Part shown: one piece after another, positions 1 to 12,289 of the stretch
Layout: each line of letters opens with the position of its first letter
Numbering within the stretch: position 1 is the stretch's first letter
Source: Isoetes taiwanensis
Taxonomy: Eukaryota; Streptophyta; Lycopodiopsida; Isoetales; Isoetaceae
Length of the DNA stretch: 64,000 nt
Reading direction: 5' to 3'
NCBI GenBank assembly: GCA_021234155.1
Contig: JAJEKV010000186.1
Coordinates: 126,001-190,000 of the forward strand
Position numbers and translations under genes: made by a program
Notes under the pieces: generated by a model
What the model saw: the letters and a program-made list of their open reading frames with translations, nothing else
What the model was told of the DNA's origin: nothing
Database searches by the model: none

Positions 1-88
1 GGCATCGTTTATGTTTAAAAGATGATTCTTAATTAAATTTAAGCTTTAATAATGTTAGATAATATTAATGGCCAAGCTAGTTAAATAA
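1..88. other. Flank left of the copia insertion
   Basis: AT-rich sequence with no recognisable gene. Its last five bases, AATAA at 84-88, are the left copy of the target-site duplication of the copia element; the matching copy lies at 29829-29833. The sequence that originally continued from here is therefore the TATA box and histone-like block at 29834 onward. Confidence 0.7.
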
Positions 89-1091
89 TGATGAAAATAA
101 GAAGGAGTTAACAACTTTGATGCAATGTCTAGCAAGATTTATTTTTCCTTAACACACTTTGAGCATATAACATGCTATTCATAATCTAGTGGAGAGCCAC
201 AATATGGTCAATCATCTCCCTAGATCATGTATATGCAAGTACCATTCATTACAACTTTGATGCAATGTCTAGCAAGATTTATTTTTCCTTAACACACTTT
301 GAGCATATAACATGCTATTCATAATCTAGTGGAGAGCCACAAATATGGTCAATCATCTCCCTAGATCATGTATATGCAAGTACCATTCATTCAATAGTAT
401 AAAAGCTACAATTCTTTTAAGGTCAACCAACTATTGATAAGATCAATAAACCATTGAACTTAAGAAATTAAATGGCAATAGTTTCACTATTCATCGGGCA
501 TTGACCCGATCACTGTAGCAACCTTGACCAAACAAATCTGCACCTTGGCACTTCAGCTCCGGCTTAATTCTTCTGTACAATCCACTTGTATGCAGGATCC
601 GTCCATATATAAGGCAATTCCGGTGGTTAAGGGGACTCATACTTTCCAATCCGAGCTCTGCTAATCATGCTCATATATCCCACAGGAATAACTAGGAAAT
701 AAGACTTCATCGTAATATCCCACATGCCTAGCTTTACAAATGAGCTCTCGAACCATTGAATTATATTTCCTTATTTTATGTCAACTTCTTGCAACCTTTG
801 ACACTAGGTTAACATAATTCTTAACCTAATCATTTCAGCTGGAATCCCATGTATGAGAAATATCATGATCAAGCTCATCTGGCCTACTGCCACTGCTTCT
901 CATAGGCACTTCCATTTTCATACAACTTGTCATACACCCTTGTCATGCAACCTTCACAACTTATCAAACAACCTATTTATAGTTTGGAAACTTCACTATC
1001 TCAGATCTCAATTTAGTTGCCTGCATTTTTGCATCCACTGCCACTGCTTCTCATGGATACTTAAGTGACTTATAATGCTGAACTTCCAACA
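89..1091 (-). repeat. Copia 3' LTR with an internal tandem duplication
   Basis: The 1003-bp LTR ends with TG at 89 and CA at 1091 (plus-strand reading). It matches the other LTR closely apart from a 140-bp block present twice in tandem (111-250 and 251-391), which the partner has once, and about a dozen extra bases near 970-982. The length difference of 153 bp is explained by these two changes. The duplication must post-date integration, because both LTRs are copied from one template. Confidence 0.95.
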
Positions 1092-1106
1092 CTCCTCCTT
1101 CAGCTT
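1092..1106 (-). promoter_or_regulatory. Copia polypurine tract
   Basis: On the minus strand the bases just inside the 3' LTR read GCTGAAGGAGGAG, a purine-rich run directly abutting the LTR. This is where plus-strand DNA synthesis is primed during reverse transcription in LTR elements. The pol stop codon lies within or beside it. Confidence 0.8.
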
Positions 1107-2660
1107 ATAAGTCTGTCTGATACATTCAATTCAGCTCTGAAACAAGCAGATTTATTTTCTGATAAGGCTTTAGTAAATATGTCTGCCACCTGTCTGTTTG
1201 TATCAACATATTCCATATGGATTAGTCTCTTCTCAGCTAGATCTCGTATGAAATGCATGCTCAACTCAATGTGTTTAGTTCTGTCATGATGTACAGGGTT
1301 TTTCACTATTGCAATACAGCTCTGACTATCTGTCCATATGTTTGTAGATTCTACTTGTTCACACTGTAACTCCTGTAGCAATCTCCTTAGCCATACTATC
1401 TCTCTGGCAACCAGTGCAGCAGCTGCATATTCAGCTTCTGCTGAGCTCATAGCCACAGCAGATTGTTTTTTACATCTCCAAGAAATAACTCCTCCACCTA
1501 GGAATATTGCATATCCTGAAGTAGACCTCCTTGTGTGCAAATCTCCTCCCCAATCTGCATCACTATAACATTTCATGACTAGGTTTTCTGCATTAAAACA
1601 AATACCATGTCCTTGAGTTCCTTTTAGATACTTCAAGACTCGTTTGGCTGCCTCCCAATGTTCTCTGGTTGGATTGTGATTTCTTCTGCTAAGAATGTTT
1701 ACTGCATAAGCAATATCAGGATGAGTATTATTAGCCAAATATAGCAGACATCCAATTAGAGCCCTGTATGGAATGTTTTCCATTTGTATAACATCTTCTT
1801 TAGTTAACTCTTGCTCATAAGTTAACCTATGTCCTGGTGTCATTGGTATTTTTGCTGGCTTTGCTTCAGTTAAGTTGAACCTTTTGAGCATATTATCCAC
1901 ATGCTTGTCTTGATGCAATCTCAGCCATTTTTGCTCTCTATTTCTGTCCACTTCTATACCTAGGAACTTTCTTAGTTCTCCCAGATCTGCCATTTGGAAC
2001 CGAGATTTCAAAATGTTTTTGCATAAATTTAGAATTTTCATTGATCTAGCTATCATGATACAATCATCCACATACAGAGCAATTATGCAATAATCTTCTC
2101 CTTGCTTGAACCTATACAAGTTGCCATCATTTTGTAATTTTTCAAAGTTCTGTTCTTGCAGGAATTCATTCATACACAAGTACCATTCCCTTGGTGATTG
2201 TTTCAATCCATAAACAGCCCTATTTAGTTTCCATATCATGTTTTTCCCTTTCTCATAGCCTGGAGCTTGTCTCATAAATGCCTCCTCCTCAAGCTTTGCA
2301 TTCAAAAATGTTGTTTTGACATCCATATGATGCAACTCTAAGTTTAGGGCATTTGCTCATCATATGTTCCTATGATGCAACTCTAAGTTTAGGGTGAATA
2401 TGTCTCATCATAATCTCTACCCTTTTTCTGAGTGTAAACTTGTGCAACTAACCTTGCTTTAAATTTCTTGCTTCCATCTGGATTAAGCTTGATCTTATAT
2501 AACCATTTACTCCCTATAATATTCTGTTTGCCATCAGACTTTATCAGCTCATATGTGTTAGTGTCTTCAAAAGATTTCAGTTCATCCTGCATGGCTGCCA
2601 TCCATTTATTCCTGTCTACACTTTCCAAAACTTCTGCAAAGTTCTGTGGTATAGCTTCAT
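1100..2660 (-). pseudogene. Copia pol, C-terminal part: reverse transcriptase and RNase H
   Basis: Two open stretches (2655-2389 and 2335-1100, minus) encode the end of the copia polyprotein. Visible motifs are KFKARLVAQ in the RT fingers, HHMDVKTTFLNA, the catalytic YVDD, and RNase H motifs DADWGGD, SSAEAEY and TDSQS with a final HIELSMHFIRD block. Between the stretches the frame is broken after DETYSP. A 23-bp segment reading ATGATGCAACTCTAAGTTTA plus GGG occurs twice (2328-2350 and 2370-2392), and the roughly 20 residues that normally link DETYSP to the LELHHMDV motif are missing. The part begins at the TTCAT duplication left by the gypsy element. The RT is non-functional as it stands. Confidence 0.93.
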
Positions 2661-3247
2661 TGTTAGTCCTGTGCCTCCTGGTACAGGACTATTCATGCAT
2701 ACGACAGACCAGGTCAAGCTCAAGGATCCTCGGGCGACCCCACGGTCGGCCATCAAAGGCTCGCCAGAAGACCAAGCGGCCGAACACGCAGCCAAAGCCT
2801 CCGCTTAAGAGGCGCCGCTCGCACAAGTGACGGCCCGCCACCGCCAGCGTCAATACGGCATGATTCTAGGCACTTCAAGAGGCACGCCCACATTCCTCGC
2901 AAATCGGGCCTCCTTCCGGGAGTCGGCACCTAGATCGGTCAGAGAGTGTCTATATTGGGCCAAAGGCCATTGTACTATATATATGACTAGAGCTAAGACG
3001 TGAGTTCTAGATGAGTTTTGAGTCTTGTCTCCTTTCATTTTCTCTCTATTGCGTAGAGCTCATGTATGTTCATCATTGATATCAAGGAAGCTTATCATTT
3101 TCCTCTCATTGTTCTTTTTGTTCGTTTTTCCTTCTTCTTGTTCTCTTCTTGCAAATCCCGCGTGACATAGTCCCCCGGACTCTCTGTTAGATCCACGGGT
3201 CCTCACGGAGGGTGTCTTCGTGAGTTCCCGAACCTGGACCCCAAACA
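2661..3247 (+). repeat. Gypsy 5' LTR
   Basis: The 587-bp LTR has TGTTAG...AAACA ends. It aligns end to end with 25718-26306. Many differences between the two copies are CGG here versus CAG in the partner, for example near 2730, 2748, 2770, 2918, 2935, 3197 and 3207. A TATA-type run sits in the middle of the LTR, upstream of a pyrimidine-rich stretch. Confidence 0.95.
2974..2984 (+). promoter_or_regulatory. Probable TATA box of the gypsy LTR
   Basis: The run ACTATATATAT lies about 310 bp into the LTR and is kept at the same place in the other LTR (about 26030-26042). In plant LTRs the TATA box marks the U3/R boundary region. There is no direct evidence of transcription here. Confidence 0.5.
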
Positions 3248-3250
3248 CCA

Positions 3251-3276
3251 TGCCGCGGCTGCCGGGTCGGATTCAA
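3251..3276 (+). promoter_or_regulatory. Possible primer binding site, tRNA-Asp like
   Basis: Three bases inside the 5' LTR the sequence reads TGCCGCGGCTGCCGGG. It matches about 13 of 16 positions of the complement of the plant tRNA-Asp 3' end (TGGCGCCGTTGCCGGG, from memory). Asp primers are typical of Tat/Athila gypsy elements. The mismatches make this site degenerate or the assignment imperfect. Confidence 0.45.
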
Positions 3277-3389
3277 TCCTACTTTCTTCGCCGCCATGTT
3301 TGTCGGAAACTTCCGCCGAGAAGAACTCCTTTCTCGACGGCATCACGCTTTGGAGCGTCATCGTTGTCTGAAACTGTTATGCGACATGT

Positions 3390-5590
3390 ATGGATCTCGC
3401 TTATGACATTGAGGGAGGCCATCTTGGCCTAGGGCTCCGGTCGGGCGCCACCCACCCCTCGTATCCTGTCTCGCCCCGGTCCCCCCCAAGCATGCAAACA
3501 TTGCTCACAACCTCAGTCACCTCATCACTATCGGAGCCCTATCGGGCTCAACCTTCTCAACCTTACTTTCATACCCACGAACACACCTACATCCATCACT
3601 CTTCGGGCCATCGCCCCTTCCTTCACAACCATCATCTCCCGGGTGGGCGGGGATATCCACAAGTCTCTTTTTGCCTACCCGTGAATTTCCTTTCCATACC
3701 TTCCCCATCGCACTTCCCGTTTTACAACCTTTTACAGATCTCAAAACCAATGCTCGTGCACCTTCACTTCCTCAACCCGGTCACCCCTTCATCGTGGTCC
3801 TTCGTGCACCATGCCACCTCTAACTCAACCTCAATATCCTCACTACTAATCGTTCCCGCCCAGCCCAAAGCACTTTCACATCTACCTTTTCGGACTAAAC
3901 CGACTTATCCCACCTTTGGCAACACGAAAGGCAAACCCTTAGACCAAAGTGCTCGGGCCCACATGGAAGAATTTGAGGCTCTAGTCTGTCCTAAATGGTC
4001 CGCGCGCAACCTCAACCGAAATTCCACATCTTTTCCACCACTTCTGCGTGGCTCTCCTCATCAATGGCTCATGTCCAACAAAAGCCACGGAAACAAGATT
4101 GGTCCGAAATGCGAATCGCTTTTTCGTCTCTACTCACGGACCACACGGATGATGATCAACTTCATCTCAAGCAACTCAATGAACTTCAACAAGAGCCCAC
4201 GGAGTCTCCGCCAGGGATTTTATGGATCGACTTCACATTCTCGCCAAGAACTCAAGGAGTACCCAACACGCAGCCGATTCTCGTCCGGGTTTCTCCAAGG
4301 ACTTCCTCCGGCTATTCGCTCATGATGAATACCTGGCCCCAAGACTTTTTGAGCAGGCTATCGACCTTGTCAATCACTTTCGCCAATGTCTCCTCCCGGG
4401 CGTGGCTCTTCAAGAGCTCCCTTTCATTCCACCCGCCATGGTTCCACAGACGGCTGCCCGGCCTCACCACCACGCCAATCCAGCAGTAGCCACAACCTGT
4501 GCCATATATGCAAATACCAAGGCCATTTGGCAAATGAGTGCAACTCCACCAATGGCCCCCCTCATTGCAAAAGATGCAACATGTGCAATCATGCCACGGA
4601 AGAATGCACTCGCACTCATCCTACACCGTTCCGCAACAAACTTGTTTATCAAGTACAAACAACACCTCAGCAACAATCCCATTATCAGCAGCCACCACTT
4701 CAGGCGCAACCCACTCAACTCTATCAGCAACAAGAGCAACAACGGGGACCCAACACACGTCCTCCTTTTGATCCTTCTAAAGCTCAGTGTTATCACTGTC
4801 AAGAATGGGGTCACACCACCACGGCGTGTCCTCAACTTCCACAAGTTCAGGTACAGCTTCCTGGCACTAATCAGACCACATCGGTCCGCCTCACGGCTTA
4901 CCAACTCTGGATTGCTAATGGCAAACAAGGCCCGCGACCAGTTCTTAAGAAGCCACCAAGAGCGCTCAAAGAATCACGCGTTATCAACCCGGCTGCAGCC
5001 CAATCAACCTCAATTTGGATCAACAAGCACAGGAAGAAATTTTTCAGGCACTCAATCCTCCAGTTCAGCCATCAAATTGGGTTGGTTTGGTTACACGCTG
5101 CACTGTGTATGCCACGCCCTTAACCATTATTCCTCGGGGCACGCGAACCCGCCTTTTGCAGTCGACACCATTCCTCATGACGAAGACAAAAAGGTTCACT
5201 TTGCCCCTGACTTGGAGAAACTCATGCCACATGTCATGCCAAAAGTTCGCCAAAGCATTTTGAACCTCATGCAAGCTGCTGAAGGCCGCACCTTGGCAAA
5301 TGTTCATGCCACCACCAGAGCTCAACAACGCCAAGATACACCTTCCACATCTCAACCTCCACGCTCTCAGACATATCCCAATATTGCTGCAGAGGTTGAC
5401 TTACTCAAAGAAGTTGCTGCTTCATTACCACGCACTCCAGCACCCGTGGAACCAGCAGATCCTTTTTCTCATGTGCCTCTGGAACTCCAAGAGGAGCTCG
5501 CCAAGATCAAGATTCCTTTAAGCTTGGCAACCATTTTGAAACTCGCCCCGCTCTCAAGGACCGGTTACCACCCCCGACTGTTCTAGTTGG
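3390..5590 (+). pseudogene. Gypsy gag, frameshifted, with three CCHC zinc knuckles
   Basis: A proline, serine and threonine-rich N-terminal part is followed by capsid-like sequence in shifting frames. Around 4490-4830 there are three zinc knuckles of the form C-x2-C-x4-H-x4-C: CHICKYQGHLANEC, CKRCNMCNHATEEC and CYHCQEWGHTTTAC. Such knuckles bind RNA in Gag nucleocapsids. The tail (to about 5586) holds a linker rich in Leu, Pro and acidic residues before the protease. No single frame spans the gene: overlapping frames at 3390-4325, 4222-5586 and 4386-5123 each carry parts, so several indels separate it from a working copy. Three knuckles instead of one or two is somewhat unusual. Confidence 0.85.
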
Positions 5591-5639
5591 GGCTGTTGCT
5601 ACCTCTACACCCACGGGCCCATGCCATGGTGGCCAATCA

Positions 5640-8600
5640 ACAAGTCAATCATGTTCAAATTGACGGGTAGCGCTTAATCAATCTCATCACGGATAAACTC
5701 CGCAAACAAATGGGCATCAAACAACTTTTTCGTGCCCCATATGACATCAAATTGGCCAATGGCCATATCACCAGACCTCAAGGCGTCACGCCTCTTCTTC
5801 ACATCAACATAGGTGATCTTCGATTCCCCATGGAATTTGGAGTTTGGAAGGCTGGCGAAGATCCAGGTGACTATGAAATGTTGGTCGGCAGACCTTTTCT
5901 CCGCCAGGCCAAGAGTATCCATTACTGGGCCACGGATCAGTTAGTCATCACTGATGGTCACCTCAATGCCACCATGGACTTGGAAAAAGCGGGATCATTT
6001 CGTTGAACATGCGGAACCCTCTCTCGCATTACCGCATTCAAGAAGCTCGAATATTTATCGTTCGTGCTCCACCGCGAAGTCTGCCTCGGCCATCCTACCC
6101 CAATATGCTGATCCTTGGGGAGAAATGACTCTTGATCAGGACCCGCCGCGGGCTGCTTTGTTTGACCCTTACCCGCTCGCGTGCAATAGAATCCAACGTG
6201 TTGATCATTTTTCGAATGATGCGGAACCTCCCGCAACTCCCTGTTGATGTACACGCTGTCATGAAGCAACCCTCGTTGGATGAAACTCAAGAACCTCTCT
6301 TTTTTCACCACGCTGTAGTGCCACGCGATCCCGCCATGCTTCAACCGCTCATATTGTCGAGGACACGGTGATACCTCATATTCGGACTCTCGATGTTGAG
6401 ATCGCGGACATGGGGAAACAATCGGCTTGTCCGCATTGCCTGCAAATCTTCAGGCCCTTTATCGTATCAGGCCGGGCCAAGCCGCTCAAAAAATTCAAAC
6501 ACATTTTCGCCTGGAGTTACCGAGATCTTCGGGGAATCAACAAAAGCTTGGGGGAACTCACCATTCCTACCAAATCTGATGCACGACCAGTTTAGCAACG
6601 ACAGTACCGGCTCAACCCTAATTACCGCTGATCGCGTCAAGGCGGAAATTGACAAACTCCTTGCTGCAGGATTGATCTATGAGGTCAAACATTCTGAATG
6701 GGTGAGCCCCATCGTCATTGCCCTCAAACACAATGGTAAGATCCGCGTCTGTGTGGACTACCGAAAACTCAATCAGGCCACGGAGCGTGATCATTTTCCA
6801 CTTCCCTTCACGCACTGTCACTGGAAGAGGTGGCGGACATGAGATGTACTCCTTCATGGATGGTTTTTTCGGGCAACAATCGATCTCAATCAAAGAATCT
6901 GATCAACTCAAGACTACTTTCACCACCCCCCGGGGCACTTTTTTGCCTACAAGGTGGTTCCTTTTGGATTATCAAACTCTCCATCAACGTTTCAACGCAT
7001 CATGCTCTCAGTTTTTCATGATTTCATGAAGGAAAATCCCTTCTTACAAATTTTTCAAGATGACTTTCTCGCCTTACGGTTCCATGGCTGACCACTTGGA
7101 TAAGTTGGAACTCGTCTTCCGTAAATGTGATGAGTCCCGGGCATTAGTCTCAACCCGAGAAATGCACCTTTTGTGTCACCTCCGGTGTTCTCATAGGGCC
7201 ACGTTGTCAAGAAAGGTATCACCACGCATCCCGCCAAAATCGGGCTTGTGTGCTCAAGGCTCAAGCACCAGCCAATATCAAGGGAGACACGCTCTTTCCC
7301 CGGTAAGGTCAATTATTACTCCACCTTCATTCCCCGGACTAGCAGCCATTGCAGATCCCATTCATAAACTCACGGGTGACTTAATCCACCGGGCTTGGAA
7401 TTCCCCAAAGCGGATGCGGCTTTCCAATAGTTGAAGCTTTTGCTTACTCGTGCCCCGGTTCTTGTTCCTCCTCAATGGGACAAGCCCTTTCATGTTCATG
7501 TCGATGTCACCGGCGTTTGCTATTGAGCCGTTCTTTCAAGAATATGATGCGCATTAATCGACAAACCAAATCGACACGCCAAAATTAAAACTCAATTCTG
7601 CCGAGCGCAACTATTCTCGCTACGTAGCCGCGGAAGCTTCGGTCTCATTTTCTCGGTCCAACGCCTGGCCACTACCTTTTGGGCAGTCAAATCAAGTTCT
7701 TTGTGGACCACCAAGCACTCCTTTATTTGATCAACAAATCCACGCTTCACGGGCCGCATTGCTCGTTGGGTCCTCGCTTCTCCAAGAATTTGCCCCTTTG
7801 AAATTGTTCACAAGGCCGCAAATCTCATGTGGTCCCGGATTATCTTTCACGATCCACACGGATGATCCTCAATCGGAGTCTCGGGACGCTTTCCCCGACG
7901 GCCAACTCTTTTTTAGTCACGGCCACACCACATTGGTTCCATGATTTTCAGCCAGCACCTTCTCACAGGTGCTCTTCCACCGTAAGACGCCGACGCCTCT
8001 CCTCGCCAAGCGGCAATCCCGTCGACATCAATTTCTCCGCTGAGGTCCGCGGACTACACCATGGTTGCCGGGCATCTCTACAAAAGGGTAAGGATACCAT
8101 CCTTCGACGCCGTGGTTCTACCTCATGAAGTTCCGTGATATTGTTCGAAGCTCATCAAGGGCTCGGTGGTGGTCATTTTCATGGTGACACCACGCACGCA
8201 AAAATCCTTCTAGCTGGGTATTTTGGCCCACGCTCTTCAAAGACGCCACGCCCACGCCCCGAAGTGTGATGCTTGCCGGTGGGACGATTCCACGCCCGTG
8301 GACGCTCTTCCCTTTGACGCCGGGTCGCCACGCCACTTCCCTTCAAGAAATGGGGAATGGACTTTGTGGGACCCATAGATCCTCCCCGGCACACCCGCGT
8401 CTGCTACATTCTCGTTCTCACCGACCACGCTACCAAATGGGCGGAAGCTTGGCGCACTTCCCCGACAACACCGCAAAGCACGGCCTGTGGTCCTTTATCA
8501 ACAAATCATCACACGATTCTACCGCCCTACCTGAGCTGGTCGCTGATCGTGGTGTCCATTTCATCAATCATACTATCAAGGAGCCGACGGATTATCTCCC

Positions 8601-9008
8601 CGATACATCATCACAAGAGCACACCTTACTATCCTCAAGGTAATGGTTTGGCGAAAGCACCAACAAAACTCGGGTCACCATTCTCAAGAAAAATTTGTGA
8701 CGCTTCACGCACGTGACCGGCAAACAAAACTTCCTACCGTTCTTTGGGCCTACAATACTTGTTTCAAAATTGCTACTGTGTCACACTCCTTTCAAGTTGG
8801 TTTATGGTCGAAGCTCTCATGCCGCTTTGAATACATCCTTCCAACACCGCTTTCAACGGGCTACGCTCATAATCCACCTGGCCGCACTCAAAGAAAGGGT
8901 CTATCAATTAGAACAGTTGGATGAACTTCAAGGGATGCTTATATTCGTGTTCTTCATGGACAACAGTTGCAAAAGTCTTTACATGACAAACGTTTGAAGA
9001 CGGGTCCA
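5640..9008 (+). pseudogene. Gypsy pol: protease, RT, RNase H and most of integrase
   Basis: The protease region starts near 5655 with VQIDG, where a stop replaces the residue after the active-site Asp-Gly. It continues through LITDKLRKQMG to GRPFLRQAKS (about 5910). RT is clear at 6621-6813 (AEIDKLLAAGLIYEVKHSEW and VCVDYRKLNQAT) and at 6850-7062, ending in FQDD, the YxDD equivalent. RNase H remnants include HVHVDVTG (about 7500) and a FFVDHQALLYLINKS segment (about 7690). Integrase shows KWGMDFVGPI (8350), ATKWAEAW, ELVADRGVHF (8530) and YYPQGNG (8630). At least eight frameshifts or stops are needed to read through. The gene stops at the TCCA duplication (9005-9008) and resumes at 21521. Confidence 0.92.
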
Positions 9009-9900
9009 AGCACAATATAGTGGGTCAAAAAAGTCAGTTTTCGAACTATGAAAGTAGTTGGAAAATTAGTGGGAAATTTAGGTTGTATTTTGAATTTTCC
9101 AAGTTAACGGGAAAGGGAGGGCTCGGGACCTAAATAGCAAGAATGGGAGATGGGAGGGAATTCGATTTTGTCGCTGAATCTTCCGGGTCCATTCCCGATT
9201 CAACATCCCACTTAGTTACATGCCTAAAGCGGCCTCAACTTTTCTCCTATCCTCGTGTTTTCCTCAGCTTTTTTCCCTCATGTTTGTCTTCCCTCGTGTC
9301 TTTCCCTCGTGTTTTTTTTTTTTCCGCCCCGCTAATTCTCTAGTTTATGAACTCTCAAGTTTTTTTGCCCCGAAACTTTCTCTCATTCCATCAAAGGATT
9401 AGAATGGGGATTTCTTTTTTATTGTCCACGTTTGTGCTACAAGGTGAACAAGGGAAAAGGCAAATGCGCTTTTTTTTCTTGTTAAACTTGGCGCTTATTC
9501 CTTGTTGGGTGATGTAGTGATGAGTCTTAATTTCATACATGTTGTGGTCATCTCTCTAGATAGCTTGTTGGGTAATGCTGGAACTTAAGTTTTCACATGC
9601 ATTGTTGATCTCTCTTGGTGTGGAAAATCCAGACTATAATAGATCTTGTGCACATAAAGCATCTCTAGCCAATTGTTACAAAACCGTTAGTTTTAATTCA
9701 AGCTAGCCATATCTAACTTTAAATTCTTGCCTCGATTTATTATGAGAATTTATAAGTCCATGTTATATCTTTTGCATTACACTATTACTCTATGATTGTA
9801 GGAAATTTGAAAAAGACAACGCTTCTCTTCTTGTGTACGCTTAGTTGTGCATATTTTTGAATGTTTATGCAAATTTAGTTAAGCCTTGTCTTACTGATGT
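9009..9900. other. Left subterminal region of the DNA transposon
   Basis: The first 150 bp (to about 9170) align, with small indels, to the right end of the second family copy (46123 back to about 45950). After that come a pyrimidine-rich stretch (9230-9400) and AT-rich sequence with no supported gene. It may hold the promoter and first noncoding exon of the plus-strand gene, but no element is clear enough to name. Confidence 0.6.
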
Positions 9901-9949
9901 GCATGTAGGTAGTTGTATCTCATGGAGTCGGTTCCAAGCAATGCAATTC

Positions 9950-10440
9950 CAGATTTGAGCAATGTGAGGTTTGACCTTTAAGGAGTTATATAAATCGAGG
10001 AAAGGAATGTTGATGACAATGACATGGAGGATGTGGGGTCCAAAGGTAAATGGCAAGTCTTGTTTGTGTTCAAAGTTGTTGAAAGAAAACAAGAAGGAGG
10101 AGTTCCTATTGCTATATAAGAAAATACATGATAGAAAGAAGGTTTTAGGAGGGCAGGTGCCTCAAGCATTGGCAAGAGCATTTCTCTTGCATTGCAATGG
10201 TCGTGGAAATAAATTGGATGAGTTTCTACAAGCATGCAAAGTCAGCAAAGAAAGAGTAGAGCACTTTCAAACAAGGACTATGACGATGGGTTGAAAAACG
10301 GGAAAGCAAATATTGTTTCTCAACGTGACATTGTCTCCATTGCGCCAGTTTGTTGAGAAGCCCTCTTCACAAATCTTTATTAGCTCTAATGTGACATGTA
10401 AGACCAAGGTGAATGATGCCAATTATGAAAAAAAGATACC
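9950..10440 (+). pseudogene. First recognisable exon of transposon gene 1 (unknown domain)
   Basis: An open frame of 107 codons (9971-10294) encodes a basic, Lys-rich protein with segments ELYKSRKG, LLKENKKEEFLLLYKKIHDR and KVLGGQVPQ. The same segments occur in the second family copy (minus strand, 45165-44640): ELYRSER, KLLKENKKEEFLSLYNKIHD and KVLGGQ. Both copies end in a NDANY...PG segment followed by a GT splice donor (here PG|GTACTATTT near 10442). Conservation across two diverged copies argues for a real exon. I do not recognise the domain. This copy probably has a frameshift, because the frame before 10294 and the NDANY segment differ. Confidence 0.6.
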
Positions 10441-10444
10441 AGGT

Positions 10445-11330
10445 ACTATTTGATTCTTGTTTCTCTATTTTGTAGCTAATTTTTTAACCAATCGAGGTCA
10501 TAGCAGCCTTCTTATATTCAATTACTATGTTTATCTTTAGCTACATAAATTAATTTTTAGTCAGAGCTACATGGAGTTGAAGTAGTTGTTGTATTCATAG
10601 TTAGAGGCATGTTGTTGTAAGGTATAATTGCATGTTTTAAGCCAAAGTTGAAGCTCATAGGTAGAATCATGTAGTTATGAGTTGCAGCTACAAGCTTAAG
10701 CTTAGTCACATGTTGTAGTTGATATTTACAACCATTTTGATTATTCCAAATAAAAAGCAGATTGCGGTTTGAAGCTTACAGCTTGCTTGTTGCGTGATGC
10801 ACCACACCTTACTAGTTACGGCCTCAGCCTTAGCCATAGTGCACCATGCCTTAGTAGTTGCGCTTCACCCACACCATAGTGAGAGAGTGTATCAGAAGTT
10901 ACAGCTTGCACCTTGTGTCTTCTAGCTCAAGTTTTTGCGCCTTGTGTCCTATAGTTGCAGTTTTGTGTCATATAGTTGCAGCTTGTGTCCTTTGCCATCG
11001 AGATGCTCTGAAGCTATAGGCCAAGCTTTTGCAGATCACCATAATGAGCACTCAAACTCTTGCTGATAGGCTGGTTAATCTTCCAGCCCATTGACTGATG
11101 TAATTCAAGTTTATTCACGTCTAAAGCAATAGAGCAAAATGTTAGAGCTTTCTTTCTTTATACTAGATGGCAAGATGCTTGACCTTTTTTCAATAGAGCA
11201 AGATGTTTTGCATGTACTTGCACCTTCATTCCATCAATTGTTTATCTAATTTAAGATTCTAATTTAATTATCTCTTGTATTTCGTAAATATCAAGGATAT
11301 TGAAGGAGTGGATTTCTATCGCAGTAACAT
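10445..11330. other. Intron-like region of transposon gene 1
   Basis: No open frame or known motif. AT-rich, with repeated words such as ATAGTTGCAG and CTTGTGTCC between 10560 and 11000, typical of a long, simple-sequence-rich plant intron. It follows a splice donor conserved in the second copy. Confidence 0.4.
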
Positions 11331-11334
11331 GATG

Positions 11335-11760
11335 TCAACAAGTCGACTATTGAACCGCGAATCGAAGCGAGGATAAGTGCAAAGTGTCATGAAAGAAAAT
11401 ATTAAAGGTCTAGAGGCTAGGAGGTTCGTAGCCAATGACATTAAAAAAGTACCAAGATTTAATCACAAAGCTCTCGAAGTGCAAATAAGGAGGGCGCTGA
11501 GGCAAGAATTGACCTACAAAAAAGGGAGCTTGAAGAGTTGCGCCTAGCTTTGAAGCAAGCCTCATGACTTATTAACCGTGGAGATTTCCAGAGATGTCGA
11601 AGTTGGAGCAGCTTTAAACAAATTGAGACCCCGCCTTTACAAGGCTTTTGGCATCTCGATCCAAAGATGTGCCAACCTTTTTGAGTTCGATCCTTGTTTG
11701 CCTACCCAAACACCGGCCGTTGTTGATAGTTTGAAGGAAGCTTCGAAAGCATTAATTTGA
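11335..11760 (+). pseudogene. Internal exon remnants of transposon gene 1, coiled-coil-like
   Basis: Around 11490-11567 one frame reads RIDLQKRELEELRLALKQAS followed by a stop, a short heptad-like, coiled-coil-prone segment. It is preceded by a basic stretch in shifting frames. A separate 60-codon frame at 11578-11760 starts MEISRDVEVG and shows no recognisable domain. These lie between the first exon and the phosphatase-like domain and probably belong to the same gene. Exon borders are not clear. Confidence 0.35.
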
Positions 11761-12289
11761 GCTAAGCATGCCCATTTTGTTACTGTGTCACTCAAATCGA
11801 TGAGATGCTCTTGCCAATCATTATTGTCGAAAAGCGCATAACACATATCATGTGGCATGTTATGTGAGCGCATTTCGTGTAGCATCTTCCAATTCCATAT
11901 GTTTCGAATGAATTAATCTAACAGCCGCTTTTGTTTTGCGCTTGCTCTACATTATGTTGTTATATTTAATTGTGGACATACCATGTCAAAATCATGGTCG
12001 CCGCTTGGATTAAAGGTGCTGTGAGTCTAAGATTAGCATAAACACTAGATTCACATGGTTGGTTTGTTTTCATTTATTTTCAGCACGCATGTTAGGTACT
12101 TAATGATTGTTACTTACATATGGAAATAGAGAAATTGACAATGAAAGGTGTTAGTTCCACCCCAAGATCCGTGATCATATCCCAAGGATCATAAACTTAT
12201 GCCGAGATGTTTGAGCAATCGTGACACAGCTTGGGAAGGGCGTGATGGACAATATTTCTTACAAAGAGCGTAGGACAATAATGGTAACA

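Noticed and set aside
853-1068. Plus-strand ORF in the copia LTR (also at 29602-29805)
   Set aside because: It lies wholly inside both LTRs, antisense to the element, with no domain; a by-product of LTR sequence.
9143-9402. ORFs at 9143-9343 and 9220-9402 as a transposon gene start
   Set aside because: Low-complexity pyrimidine-rich translation; the homologous region of the second copy has no such frame.
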